Assembly: GCF_900220965.1 (NCBI RefSeq) | Contig: NZ_OBQC01000002.1 | Coordinates: forward strand, 124,001 to 188,000 | DNA length: 64,000 nucleotides | Direction of reading: 5' to 3' | Source of the DNA: Ureibacillus acetophenoni | GTDB taxonomy: Bacteria; Bacillota; Bacilli; Bacillales_A; Planococcaceae | Part shown: positions 18,005-25,785 of the stretch, piece after piece | Numbering within the stretch: position 1 is the first letter of the stretch | Layout: each line of letters starts with the position of its first letter | The notes under the pieces: generated by a model | What the model was told of the DNA's origin: nothing | The model's database searches: none | The model's input: the letters and a program-made list of their open reading frames with translations, nothing else | Made by a program: the position numbers and the translations under genes

Positions 18005-18703
18005 ATGAATAATTTGAAAGTAATGAGCACTTTAGCTGATGAAACACGCTATCGCATTTACCATTATGTACTTCAGCATCAAAAGTCATTTACTGTTCAA
18101 AATATTGCTGAACAATTCGATATACATCCAAATGTTGCACGTTTACATTTAACAAAATTATGTGAGATAGGAATCGTTCATGCGGAATATGTAAAGTCAG
18201 GAAAAGGTGGACGCCCTGGGAGAGTGTATAATGCATCCAAGGACGGTATAGTCATTAGCTTTCCAAAACGAGATTATGAAAAGTTACTGAGTTGGACTCT
18301 TGAATTAATTTCATTATTAGGTGATTCTGCTGTTGATAGTTTAAAGTCTATCAGTTATAAAGATGGATATAACGAAATGTCTACTTTGACGAAAAAACAA
18401 TTGAAAGATTCCATCACCTTTGAAGAAAAAATAGAGCTATTAGCAAAAGCAGCTTACCAAATCGGTTATGTACCATCAATAATTGAAAAGGACGGAACAA
18501 AACAAGTTATACTTTCAATTTATAACTGTCCATTTAAAAATCAATTAGAAGGAAACGCTCATTTAATTTGTAGTTGTCATGAATCTTATTTAAAAGGGCA
18601 AATTGACGTTTTATTTCCAAACAATGATTTTATTCAAATTAATAGTATGCTAAATAGTTGTAATAACTGCCAATATAAAATAAAAATTGCAGATTCGCAG
18701 TAA
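18005..18703 (+). CDS. HTH transcriptional regulator, SufR-like (COG2345) with C-terminal cysteine cluster
   Basis: 232 aa, ATG 18005 with GAGGTG at 5 nt. Residues 5-75 form an ArsR/DeoR-type winged helix (STLADETRYRIYHYV, FDIHPNVARLHLTKL, GKGGRPGRVY wing). The C-terminal half contains IYNCPFKNQ, LICSCHESYLKG and CNNCQYKI. This cysteine spacing resembles the Fe-S-binding domain of SufR-like regulators, so redox or iron-sulfur sensing is possible. No target is evident; it faces away from comGA and precedes the DUF2626 gene. Confidence 0.7.
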   Translation: MNNLKVMSTLADETRYRIYHYVLQHQKSFTVQNIAEQFDIHPNVARLHLTKLCEIGIVHAEYVKSGKGGRPGRVYNASKDGIVISFPKRDYEKLLSWTLELISLLGDSAVDSLKSISYKDGYNEMSTLTKKQLKDSITFEEKIELLAKAAYQIGYVPSIIEKDGTKQVILSIYNCPFKNQLEGNAHLICSCHESYLKGQIDVLFPNNDFIQINSMLNSCNNCQYKIKIADSQ

Positions 18704-18825
18704 AATTTAATAATTTCCACTTGTTTGTCACATTCTATGTAAAGTATGAGTTTACTTTATTGTTAAAAATCATTTATAATAAAACGTGAGATAATTGTGT
18801 CTTAGGCAAAAGGAGGGGATTCTTC

Positions 18826-19068
18826 ATGGCTAACATGTATAAAGTTATGGCTTGGTTTACAGGTATATTTGCCGTTTTCTTCTATCTCGGAGATATGAAC
18901 GAGGTTTCGCTATTATTTTTAGGTAATACTGGATTATTCTTATTATTAGGCTTCTTAAACCTTTCCGAAAGAATGTACATGTATATATTTGGCGCGTACT
19001 TAACTGTCTTCTGGGCAGGATTTACGTATTATACAACATTCATTTACATGCCTGGTGGAGGTCATTAA
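18826..19068 (+). CDS. yqgY: DUF2626 membrane protein (YqgY-like)
   Basis: 80 aa, ATG 18826 with AGGAGGGG. Almost wholly hydrophobic with three membrane segments (about 8-25, 28-46, 50-70), containing NLSERMYMYIFGAYL and ending PGGGH. Matches the small DUF2626 family found next to yqgX in Bacillus. Function unknown. Terminated by a shared hairpin with yqgX. Confidence 0.85.
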   Translation: MANMYKVMAWFTGIFAVFFYLGDMNEVSLLFLGNTGLFLLLGFLNLSERMYMYIFGAYLTVFWAGFTYYTTFIYMPGGGH

Positions 19069-19084
19069 CCTCACCTCATATTAA

Positions 19085-19113
19085 AACACCGTTTGCAAAT
19101 TGCAAACGGTGTT
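19085..19113. terminator. Bidirectional terminator between yqgY and yqgX
   Basis: Perfect 11-bp stem CACCGTTTGCA (19087-19097) / TGCAAACGGTG (19101-19111), flanked by T-run on the plus side and A-run on the minus side. Confidence 0.9.
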
Positions 19114-19126
19114 TTTTATACAGAAT

Positions 19127-19771
19127 TTAAAAACCATTTAAAAATGGATTCATCTCCATCTCTTCTTCTGGTGTCGTATATGAACCATGTCCTGGATAAA
19201 TAATTGTATTTTCAGGTAGTGTTAATAATTTTTCATGTATAGATTTTAATAATACTTCGAGTGATCCACCGATTAAATCTGTTCGACCAATACTTCTTTC
19301 AAATAACGTATCACCAACAATAGCAAACCCATCATCTTCAAAAATATAAGAAATACTTCCAGGTGAATGTCCTGGCGTAAATACTGCATTAAACTTAAAA
19401 CTACCGATTTCTATTACTTGCTCCTGACGTATAATATGTTCTTTGTCGGGTAAATTAACAATATAATTTGGAAGTTCAGCATACTTTCCTGAACCATTTT
19501 TCATCGGATCATTAAGCCAATTAACTTCTTTCTCATGTACATATAATGGCAAATTATAGAGTTCTCTTAGAGCGTCCACTGCTCCAATATGATCAAAATG
19601 AGTATGGGTTAAAAAGATCGCTAGTGGTTTATATTGATTTTTACGTATTTCTTTTATTATCCTCGCCGATTCTTCACCAGGGTCGAAAATGATACAATCT
19701 TTTTGCTTATTACTTACGATATAACAATTTGTTTGAACAGGTCCTAACGAGTATACTTTTACATTTAACAA
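19127..19771 (-). CDS. yqgX: YqgX, metallo-beta-lactamase-fold hydrolase (glyoxalase II-like)
   Basis: 214 aa from TTG 19771, preceded by GAGGTG at 6 nt; a GTG at 19780 lies inside that RBS. Metal-binding motif THTHFDHIGAVD (HxHxDH), then FTPGHSPGS with a ligand histidine, VGDTLFERSIGRTDL with the bridging aspartate, and YPGHGSYTT. The glyoxalase II/MBL fold suggests a thioester hydrolase, but the substrate is not defined. Confidence 0.9.
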   Translation of the reverse strand: MLNVKVYSLGPVQTNCYIVSNKQKDCIIFDPGEESARIIKEIRKNQYKPLAIFLTHTHFDHIGAVDALRELYNLPLYVHEKEVNWLNDPMKNGSGKYAELPNYIVNLPDKEHIIRQEQVIEIGSFKFNAVFTPGHSPGSISYIFEDDGFAIVGDTLFERSIGRTDLIGGSLEVLLKSIHEKLLTLPENTIIYPGHGSYTTPEEEMEMNPFLNGF

Positions 19772-19937
19772 TTCAATCACCTCTATCTTAGTATACTGTT
19801 CTCTATAAAAATTAACAGCAACTGTTCATACAAACGTCACGATTAGTTCTCGACAAAACTATCTAGTTGCATTACAATAAGAATGAATATTGTCTACCGA
19901 CATTCATTTTCTGATGTCGAAAGGAGTGTCTAGTTTA

Positions 19938-20117
19938 ATGAACTTATTAATGGTTATTTTCGCTTTAATCGCAATTTTATCTTTAGTAAGCGCATTTAAG
20001 TCAATTCGTAACAAGAATGTTCTTGCGCTAATTTTCGGTATCGCTTCATTTGCGATTTTCGGATGGTTTACAGTAATGACGGTTTTAAATCAAGGTTATC
20101 CACCAACATTACACTAA
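19938..20117 (+). CDS. yqgW: DUF2759 small membrane protein (YqgW-like)
   Basis: 59 aa from ATG 19938 with AAGGAGTG upstream; an in-frame extension to 19890 has no RBS. Two hydrophobic helices separated by a basic loop (SIRNKNVL), ending NQGYPPTLH. Size, topology and position next to yqgX fit DUF2759. Function unknown. Followed by a strong terminator. Confidence 0.82.
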   Translation: MNLLMVIFALIAILSLVSAFKSIRNKNVLALIFGIASFAIFGWFTVMTVLNQGYPPTLH

Positions 20118-20130
20118 TTATCTGAATAAA

Positions 20131-20161
20131 GGACATCTCACTAGTTGAGATGTCCTTTTTC
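20131..20161 (+). terminator. Terminator of yqgW
   Basis: 10-bp stem GGACATCTCA (20131-20140) / TGAGATGTCC (20146-20155) with a T-run. Confidence 0.92.
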
Positions 20162-20176
20162 TTTCGCACTTACAAT

Positions 20177-20215
20177 CAAAAAAGGCGACTAGTCATTCAA
20201 GACTAGTCGCTTTTT
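20177..20215 (-). terminator. Terminator of the ltaS-type gene
   Basis: 10-bp stem GCGACTAGTC (20185-20194) / GACTAGTCGC (20201-20210); the A-run at 20177-20183 is a T-run on the minus strand. Confidence 0.9.
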
Positions 20216-20216
20216 C

Positions 20217-22112
20217 TTATTGGACCGCATCTTTTATTAAGTTCCCTGTAATTTCATCATAGAAACGAAGTAAATCTCCGTTAATAATTTTGTCAGAATA
20301 ACTTAATTCTACTTGTGCACGGTCGATATATGGTTGACAAGCTGCAATATCGGTTACTTCCCCAGATGGACGTTCATAACAAGTTTCACTAGCATAAACA
20401 AGCTCATCCGTTACAAATCCACCATCACGGAAGATAACAAATTCTTCATGTTCTTCAGAGAATAAATCTGCCCCTAATTGCATGTCATTTGAAGTATCAA
20501 TTCCAAGAAGATGTAAAAGAGTTGGTCTTAAATCAATTTGACCAGATGTTTGGTCAATTTCTTTACCATCTCCTGAACCTGGAATATGGATAAATAATGG
20601 TACTGACTGTAGTAACGCAGTATCATATGCTGTTATTTCTTCTTTTTCTAAATACATAGCCATCGCTTTATTATGGTTTTCAGAAATTCCATAGTGATCA
20701 CCATACATAACGATAATTGAGTTTTCATACAGACCTTTTTCTTTTAACTCATCGAAAAGTACTTTAATTGATTCATCTAAATATCGTACTGTTTGGAAGT
20801 AGCGATTTAATGTACCTGAATTTGACGTATATTCAGGAATCATTTGATCCTCTTCATTTAAGTAGAACGGATAGTGATTCGTTAATGTAATCAAACGAGA
20901 ATAGAATGGTTGTGGCATCTCTGTCATATGCTCAACAGATTGCTCAACGAATGGGATATCTTTAAGACCCCAGTTAACAGAGTTTTCTTCTGTTACATCA
21001 TATGAATTAATATCATAGAATTTTTCAATTTTAAGTGAATCATACATCATATCACGATTCCAGAATGAATCATTGTTAGAGTGCATGACATTTGTAAAAT
21101 AACCATTTCTACCAAGGTTTTCAGCCATTGAATTATAAGTGTTTCCACCATGTGTGAAGAATACGGCTCCACGACCTAATCCGAACAATGAGTTCTCAAC
21201 GATAAATTCTGAGTCACTCGTTTTACCTAAGCTTGTTTGGTGATAAAAATCACTAAAGTAATACGTATCCTTATCATTTGTTAAAGAATTTAAGAATGGA
21301 GTAACTACTTCACCATTCATGTCATTATTAATGACAAAGCTTTGTAGAGACTCTAGCTGAACCAAAATAAGATTGCGGCCTTCATATTTACCGAACATTT
21401 CTTCATTTGATGAGGCTTGATTAGCTTGAACATAGTTATCAATTTCAACAAGCTCACTACCATTCGCTAATGCACGTTGAGCTGAAGATTTTGACTGAAT
21501 ATAAAAATCGTATAAATGATAATTGTAAGTTCCAATGTTTTTCACAAGTATTTCACGGTCAAAGCTACGTGTTAAAAGTTGTGGTCTTTCAGTTTCTGCT
21601 AAACCTAAGTTTAAAAATGCAATTGCTAGTGCAACAACAAAATAGGCACGACGAACATTTTTACGAATTGCTAGTTTGTCTTCCATTTTAGGTATAAATT
21701 TAATTGCAATTATTAATACTATTACATCAATGAAGAATAAAATATCGTACCAATTTACAATTTCAGTAATAGAAGATCCTAATTGACCGACGTTATCTGT
21801 TTGGAATAATACTGGTAGCGTAATAAAGTCATTATAAAAACGATAAAATGCTACGTTTGCATAAAGTACTATAGATAATAAAATACTAACAGTAATTAAA
21901 TAACCGTTTTTGACTTTTGGTGATTTAAAGTATAATGAAATCCCATAAGCGAATAATAAGAAACTTAGAGGATTAATAATTAAAATAAACCGTTGCATCG
22001 CATTTTCGATGTCGATTTCGAAACTTGTATGGTAGGTGACTGCTGTTTTAATCCAAGTAGCGATAATCGCTATTAGCAGTATGGAATGTTTAGGCCATTT
22101 TATGGACTTCAT
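20217..22112 (-). CDS. yqgS: LtaS-type lipoteichoic acid synthase / sulfatase-family membrane enzyme (YqgS-like)
   Basis: 631 aa. Five N-terminal membrane segments (roughly residues 8-25, 40-62, 72-92, 118-140, 155-172) precede a large extracellular sulfatase-fold domain. The catalytic-Thr loop is in YHQTSLGKTSDSEF, with LVQLESLQSF (metal Glu), NDSFWNRDMMY and VMYGDHYGIS (metal Asp-His). LtaS enzymes polymerise glycerol-phosphate from phosphatidylglycerol. Located where B. subtilis has yqgS, but the rhomboid and glucokinase genes usually nearby are absent here. RBS AGGATG before ATG 22112. Confidence 0.92.
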   Translation of the reverse strand: MKSIKWPKHSILLIAIIATWIKTAVTYHTSFEIDIENAMQRFILIINPLSFLLFAYGISLYFKSPKVKNGYLITVSILLSIVLYANVAFYRFYNDFITLPVLFQTDNVGQLGSSITEIVNWYDILFFIDVIVLIIAIKFIPKMEDKLAIRKNVRRAYFVVALAIAFLNLGLAETERPQLLTRSFDREILVKNIGTYNYHLYDFYIQSKSSAQRALANGSELVEIDNYVQANQASSNEEMFGKYEGRNLILVQLESLQSFVINNDMNGEVVTPFLNSLTNDKDTYYFSDFYHQTSLGKTSDSEFIVENSLFGLGRGAVFFTHGGNTYNSMAENLGRNGYFTNVMHSNNDSFWNRDMMYDSLKIEKFYDINSYDVTEENSVNWGLKDIPFVEQSVEHMTEMPQPFYSRLITLTNHYPFYLNEEDQMIPEYTSNSGTLNRYFQTVRYLDESIKVLFDELKEKGLYENSIIVMYGDHYGISENHNKAMAMYLEKEEITAYDTALLQSVPLFIHIPGSGDGKEIDQTSGQIDLRPTLLHLLGIDTSNDMQLGADLFSEEHEEFVIFRDGGFVTDELVYASETCYERPSGEVTDIAACQPYIDRAQVELSYSDKIINGDLLRFYDEITGNLIKDAVQ

Positions 22113-22433
22113 TCCGAATCATCCTTTCTAATATTAAAGATATTTTTTTATGGTCAGATTTTCAACTTTACATTACATTTACATTGTCGTAAGAGACAAC
22201 GTTTATCTTAATACGTTTTTTTTTATATTGCAATAGGTTTGGTATTAAACGGAATATGCTGAAAATTAAATAATTCCTCACGTATTTTCGCATACAGACC
22301 ACATATAAATATTTACGTTTTATTAACAAAAAGGTTCCCTAAAATACACCAATCATCGCAAAAGGCGATTAAGAGGAGGTTCTTCCTAGCGCAAATATCC
22401 TAGAAGAAGCACTAAATTTATCGAATATAAAAG

Positions 22434-22465
22434 AAAAACAGTGATTCATTAACCACTGTTTTCTA
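22434..22465 (-). terminator. Terminator after yqgQ
   Basis: Stem AAAACAGTG / CACTGTTTT around a 10-nt loop, with a T-rich tail on the minus strand. The 22113-22514 gap otherwise contains only AT-rich sequence; I see no supported gene. Confidence 0.75.
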
Positions 22466-22514
22466 ATATACTAACCAAAATAATTATTTCTAAATTAGTT
22501 GGTTCTAAATTTAT

Positions 22515-22721
22515 TTAAATGTTTTTTTGTGTTTCAAGTTTTGTTACTTCTTGGCGAATAATTAGCATAGCACTTTGAAATTCTTTCACATCTAATACTT
22601 GTGCTTTATAAAGCTCTCTGACTTCATCCTCGATTAAAAATAAATCACCGATTCGATCTCCTGTATATATAAATGTTCCATATTGCTTTAGTAAATCATA
22701 AATATCGATCATGGATTTCAA
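22515..22721 (-). CDS. yqgQ: YqgQ, DUF910 family small protein
   Basis: 68 aa; the segment MIDIYDLLKQYGTFIYTGDRIGDLFLIEDEVRELY is the DUF910 helix bundle (shown here split: DLLKQYGTFIYTGDR, LFLIEDEVRELY). Overlaps yqgN by 4 nt (ATGA), so translation is coupled. A second in-frame ATG (residue 4) could be the start. Cytoplasmic, function unknown. Confidence 0.88.
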   Translation of the reverse strand: MKSMIDIYDLLKQYGTFIYTGDRIGDLFLIEDEVRELYKAQVLDVKEFQSAMLIIRQEVTKLETQKNI

Positions 22722-23305
22722 TTAGAAGACCCCTTTCGATTTCTCAATGTATCAATTCTTCGTTTCTCTGTGATGATTAAATCCACAGGAATATCATGTG
22801 ATTCACTAGGTACATTTTTTATGACTTGCAAATCAAATGCCAATGTAATAAGTGTTCCATTATAGTTCACAAGGTAACGGTCATAATAACCACCACCAAA
22901 ACCTATACGATAACCAGTCATATCATAAACTACACCTGGAACTACAATGATATCAATATTTTCAGATTTTATAGGAATAGTTTTCTCAGGATCCGGTTCT
23001 TTTAAATTCATATAAACCGTTTCAAGTTGATTGAAATGCTGTAACTCATAAAATTGCATTGAGCGGTCCTTAGGATTGCATTTTGGTACTACTACTCTCT
23101 TCTTACTTTCCCAAAGTTTCTCTATAAGTTGATATGTGTCTACTTCAGGTCTATTGGACAAGGTAATAGCAACCGTATTAGCATTTTGAACTGTATCTTC
23201 CATTAGAAGCTTCTCAATAATACTATTTGAGTATTGAACATACTGCTCATCTGTTAAGTCTGCTAACGCTGCTTTTACTTTGCTTCGCATTTCTTTCTTA
23301 TCCAT
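22718..23305 (-). CDS. yqgN: 5-formyltetrahydrofolate cyclo-ligase (YqgN-like)
   Basis: 195 aa from ATG 23305 (MDKKEMRSK), with GGAGG at 7 nt. Converts 5-formyl-THF to 5,10-methenyl-THF with ATP. Motifs: basic N-terminal helix, KRVVVPKCNPKDRSMQFY, and the family signature VPGVVYDMTGYRIGFGGGYYDRYL. Downstream of rpmG with 94 bp between start and the rpmG stop. Confidence 0.94.
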   Translation of the reverse strand: MDKKEMRSKVKAALADLTDEQYVQYSNSIIEKLLMEDTVQNANTVAITLSNRPEVDTYQLIEKLWESKKRVVVPKCNPKDRSMQFYELQHFNQLETVYMNLKEPDPEKTIPIKSENIDIIVVPGVVYDMTGYRIGFGGGYYDRYLVNYNGTLITLAFDLQVIKNVPSESHDIPVDLIITEKRRIDTLRNRKGSSN

Positions 23306-23365
23306 TGGAAAACCTCCAATCAACATTTATATTTTACTATTTTACTATGTATATAAAAGCAAAAA

Positions 23366-23390
23366 GCCAAAACCTTTGAGTGGTTTTGGC
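23366..23390 (-). terminator. Terminator of rpmG
   Basis: Stem GCCAAAACC (23366-23374) / GGTTTTGGC (23382-23390) followed on the minus strand by TTTTTGCTTTT. Confidence 0.88.
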
Positions 23391-23404
23391 AATGACGCAA
23401 AAAC

Positions 23405-23554
23405 TTATTTTGTTTCACGGTGAAGAGTAACTTTCTTCTCGCGTGAGCAATATTTTTTAAGTTCAAGACGTTCTGGATTGTTACGTTTGTTCTTTTTAGA
23501 AATGTAATTACGTTCACCGCAATCAGTGCAAGCTAATGTAATGTTTACGCGCAT
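23405..23554 (-). CDS. rpmG: 50S ribosomal protein L33
   Basis: 49 aa from the second of two adjacent ATGs (23554), with GGGAGGG upstream. Contains [17 protein letters not shown] and [20 protein letters not shown]. The first zinc-ribbon CxxC is present (CTDC), but the second is reduced to YCSREK with one cysteine. This is the pattern of a C-minus or partly degenerate L33, which B. subtilis also has among its paralogs. Confidence 0.95.
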   Translation of the reverse strand: MRVNITLACTDCGERNYISKKNKRNNPERLELKKYCSREKKVTLHRETK

Positions 23555-23727
23555 CATTAACCCTCCCACTCTATATGAAAAATGTATTGATTTGAGCATT
23601 TAATTTTGAGCATGATTTATACGACTAACCCATTATAACATAAATCGATAAAAAATCTACTATGATTTATAATTAACTTTTCTTATGTTAAAATAGTATA
23701 AAACATAAGAAATACGGAGGAAACATA

Positions 23728-24153
23728 GTGGATTTTTCAATTATATTAATCATTATAGGTATTCTTTGTATGATTATATCATTTTTCATCAAAGATACTT
23801 CAAAAAAAATTGAAAAAGATGTAGAAGAACTTTCTATTAGTATATACCAAGAAACGAACGCACTAAAACGTCGATTAAAAGTTGTTGAAGAAGAACTACT
23901 TTTAGATCCAAGTTTCCAAGTAAAGTCACCTAGCAATTCAAAACAAATGCTAGATCGAAAAACAAATGACCTCTTAATATCAAGTGTTAAAAACAATTCT
24001 GTAAAAAAGACGAAACCAGTTAATGAAATATTAGTGCGCCAAGTGATTGAATTGAATAAACAAGGATATGCCATTAGTGAAATAAGTAAATTATCTACTT
24101 TGTCTGAAGTGCAAATACTGGAGATTTTAAACAGTCATGGAGGTAACAAATGA
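23728..24153 (+). CDS. Membrane-anchored coiled-coil protein with C-terminal HTH-like segment
   Basis: 141 aa from GTG 23728 with GGAGG at 7 nt. One N-terminal membrane helix (residues 4-20), a coiled-coil stretch (about 25-62), a polar linker, and a C-terminal segment VRQVIELNKQGYAISEISKLSTLSEVQILEIL that reads as a helix-turn-helix-like fold (split here: VIELNKQGYAISEI, STLSEVQILEIL). The layout resembles SwrB/YlxL or DUF6115-type proteins; I cannot name it firmly. It overlaps the next gene by 4 nt. Confidence 0.7.
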   Translation: MDFSIILIIIGILCMIISFFIKDTSKKIEKDVEELSISIYQETNALKRRLKVVEEELLLDPSFQVKSPSNSKQMLDRKTNDLLISSVKNNSVKKTKPVNEILVRQVIELNKQGYAISEISKLSTLSEVQILEILNSHGGNK

Positions 24154-24662
24154 GTAGATCTTCTATACGGGCATTTGGTATTGCTTGTTTTCTAATAGGT
24201 GCAAGTATGTTACTTATTAATAAATTTGGAGAAGCAGAATCCGAATCATTTAATCAAACTGAATATGAACAAAAAATAACTAAATTGGAGCAGCAATTAG
24301 AAAATGCTAACGAACAAATTTCACTACTTGAACAAACAAAAGAATTAAATAATACGAACAAAGAAACTTCAACAAATTCGCAAGTAGAACCGTCAAAAAC
24401 AGAAAAAAAGCTTGAAGAAACTAAACCTTCCTCCAATATTATTGAAGCGACATTACATATTTACTCTGGCTTAACAGCTTATGATATTGGAAAAAAGCTT
24501 GAAGATTTAGGGATTGTAAAAAACGGACTTGAAATGGAGTTATATTTAGCAAAACCGGAATATGCTAAAACGATTCAAATTGGACAATTTGATTTGAACT
24601 CCTCAATGTCGATTGAAGAAATTGCAAATATTATTACAGGAAAAAAAGCTTCGTCTGAATAG
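24150..24662 (+). CDS. Membrane-anchored protein with a stand-alone MltG/YceG-type LysM-like domain
   Basis: 170 aa, ATG 24150 overlapping the previous stop (ATGA), RBS GGAGGTAA. N-terminal membrane helix (residues 7-24), coiled coil rich in E/Q/L (35-65), a Ser/Thr/Glu/Lys linker, then a C-terminal domain (about 98-165) with IYSGLTAYDIGKKLEDLGI and IGQFDLNSSMSIEEIANIITG. This pattern matches the small LysM-like subdomain that precedes the catalytic part of MltG endolytic transglycosylases, but the catalytic part is missing. Probably extracytoplasmic and wall-related. Confidence 0.7.
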   Translation: MSRSSIRAFGIACFLIGASMLLINKFGEAESESFNQTEYEQKITKLEQQLENANEQISLLEQTKELNNTNKETSTNSQVEPSKTEKKLEETKPSSNIIEATLHIYSGLTAYDIGKKLEDLGIVKNGLEMELYLAKPEYAKTIQIGQFDLNSSMSIEEIANIITGKKASSE

Positions 24663-24721
24663 TTTTTTTAAAGATATGTGCGAGAACAACGACATCTTAA
24701 TTTAACTACCGAAAGTAACAA

Positions 24722-24763
24722 GGGATATCTAGAAAGAAAATATTTTTAGACATCCCCCTTTTT
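24722..24763 (+). terminator. Terminator of the DUF6115-like / LysM-like gene pair
   Basis: Stem GGGATATCTA (24722-24731) / TAGACATCCC (24747-24756) with one internal mismatch, followed by TTTTT. It overlaps the 3' end of the convergent lysR gene. Confidence 0.8.
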
Positions 24764-25642
24764 ATATCCATTGAAATAGTTACGAATATATTTAGTAAAC
24801 TGTAGTATCACTTCACTTAAATAACGATTATCTATATAGGCAATACCAATTTCCCTTTTACATTCCTCCGAATCTACACGAATTATTCGTAAATTATATA
24901 GCTCGAGTCCTTTAATTTTCGGAATTAAAGAAACTCCTAAGCCACTTTCAACTAAACCAGCAATTGTATGTACTTCTTCCCCTTCAAAAGCAATATTTAA
25001 AGTAAATCCTTCCTTATTAAATAACTCATCTACAGATTGTCTTAACGAATTTCCCCTTTTAATAGATATAAATGGATCATGAGCAAACTCTTCAAGTCTT
25101 ACTATTTTCTTTCTACTAAGTCGATGGTTTTTAGGAACGATTAAAAAAAGTTCCTCTTCCCATAGTTTTTCCCATATAACATGACTAGTTGTGTCCAAAG
25201 AAGAAATTAAGCATAGATCGAGCTCCCCCATTTCAAGTTTCTTCATAAGCACACTGGAATTACTTTGTGTTAACAAAAATTTCATATGTGGAAACTGTTT
25301 CTTCACATCCGTCATTAATGAAGGAATTACTTTCAAACCAAGTGTATGCATAAAACCTAATGACACTTCCCCTGTCCCAGGGGCAACCATATTTCGAAGT
25401 TCTTCCTTTGTTCGTTCATATTCTCTTAAAATTGCATCTACACGTTCTAAAAAAAACGTACCATATCTATTTAACTTGATGGAACGTCCATTACGATCAA
25501 ATAAAATAACCCCTAAACTTTCTTCCAACAAAGAAATGGATTTACTTAAAGCAGGTTGAGAGATATGTAAAAGTTCAGCTGCACGTGACATGTTTTCATA
25601 TTTAGCAACTGTTTGAAAATAGATAAGCGAAGTAAAATCCAT
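24746..25642 (-). CDS. LysR-family transcriptional regulator
   Basis: 298 aa. N-terminal winged HTH (FQTVAKYENMSRAAELLHIS, QPALSKSISLLEESLGVILFDR) and a C-terminal periplasmic-binding-like effector domain (LGFMHTLGLKVIPSL, GLVESGLGVSLIPKIKGL). It is divergent from an MFS transporter gene with a 143-bp shared intergenic region, the usual arrangement for a LysR protein controlling its neighbour. Effector unknown. Confidence 0.93.
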   Translation of the reverse strand: MDFTSLIYFQTVAKYENMSRAAELLHISQPALSKSISLLEESLGVILFDRNGRSIKLNRYGTFFLERVDAILREYERTKEELRNMVAPGTGEVSLGFMHTLGLKVIPSLMTDVKKQFPHMKFLLTQSNSSVLMKKLEMGELDLCLISSLDTTSHVIWEKLWEEELFLIVPKNHRLSRKKIVRLEEFAHDPFISIKRGNSLRQSVDELFNKEGFTLNIAFEGEEVHTIAGLVESGLGVSLIPKIKGLELYNLRIIRVDSEECKREIGIAYIDNRYLSEVILQFTKYIRNYFNGYKKGDV

Positions 25643-25785
25643 TTTTCGGCTCCTTATAACTTATTTTTATATGATGTATAAAAACAATTGATTTTCATTA
25701 TATGATTACTCTTATTATAATGAACACAACAACATAGTTCAAAAAATTGTCAAAAATTTGTTTATAGATATAGAGGATGATTATT

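Noticed and set aside
22379-22443. Short open stretch after an AGGAGG (V-L-P-S-A-N-I-L-E-E-A-L...)
   Set aside because: No ATG/GTG/TTG start in frame behind the RBS and a stop just upstream; could be a gene remnant, but unsupported.
23688-24074. Minus-strand ORF opposite the coiled-coil gene
   Set aside because: Phe/Ser-rich shadow without RBS; the plus-strand gene has RBS and coupled downstream gene.
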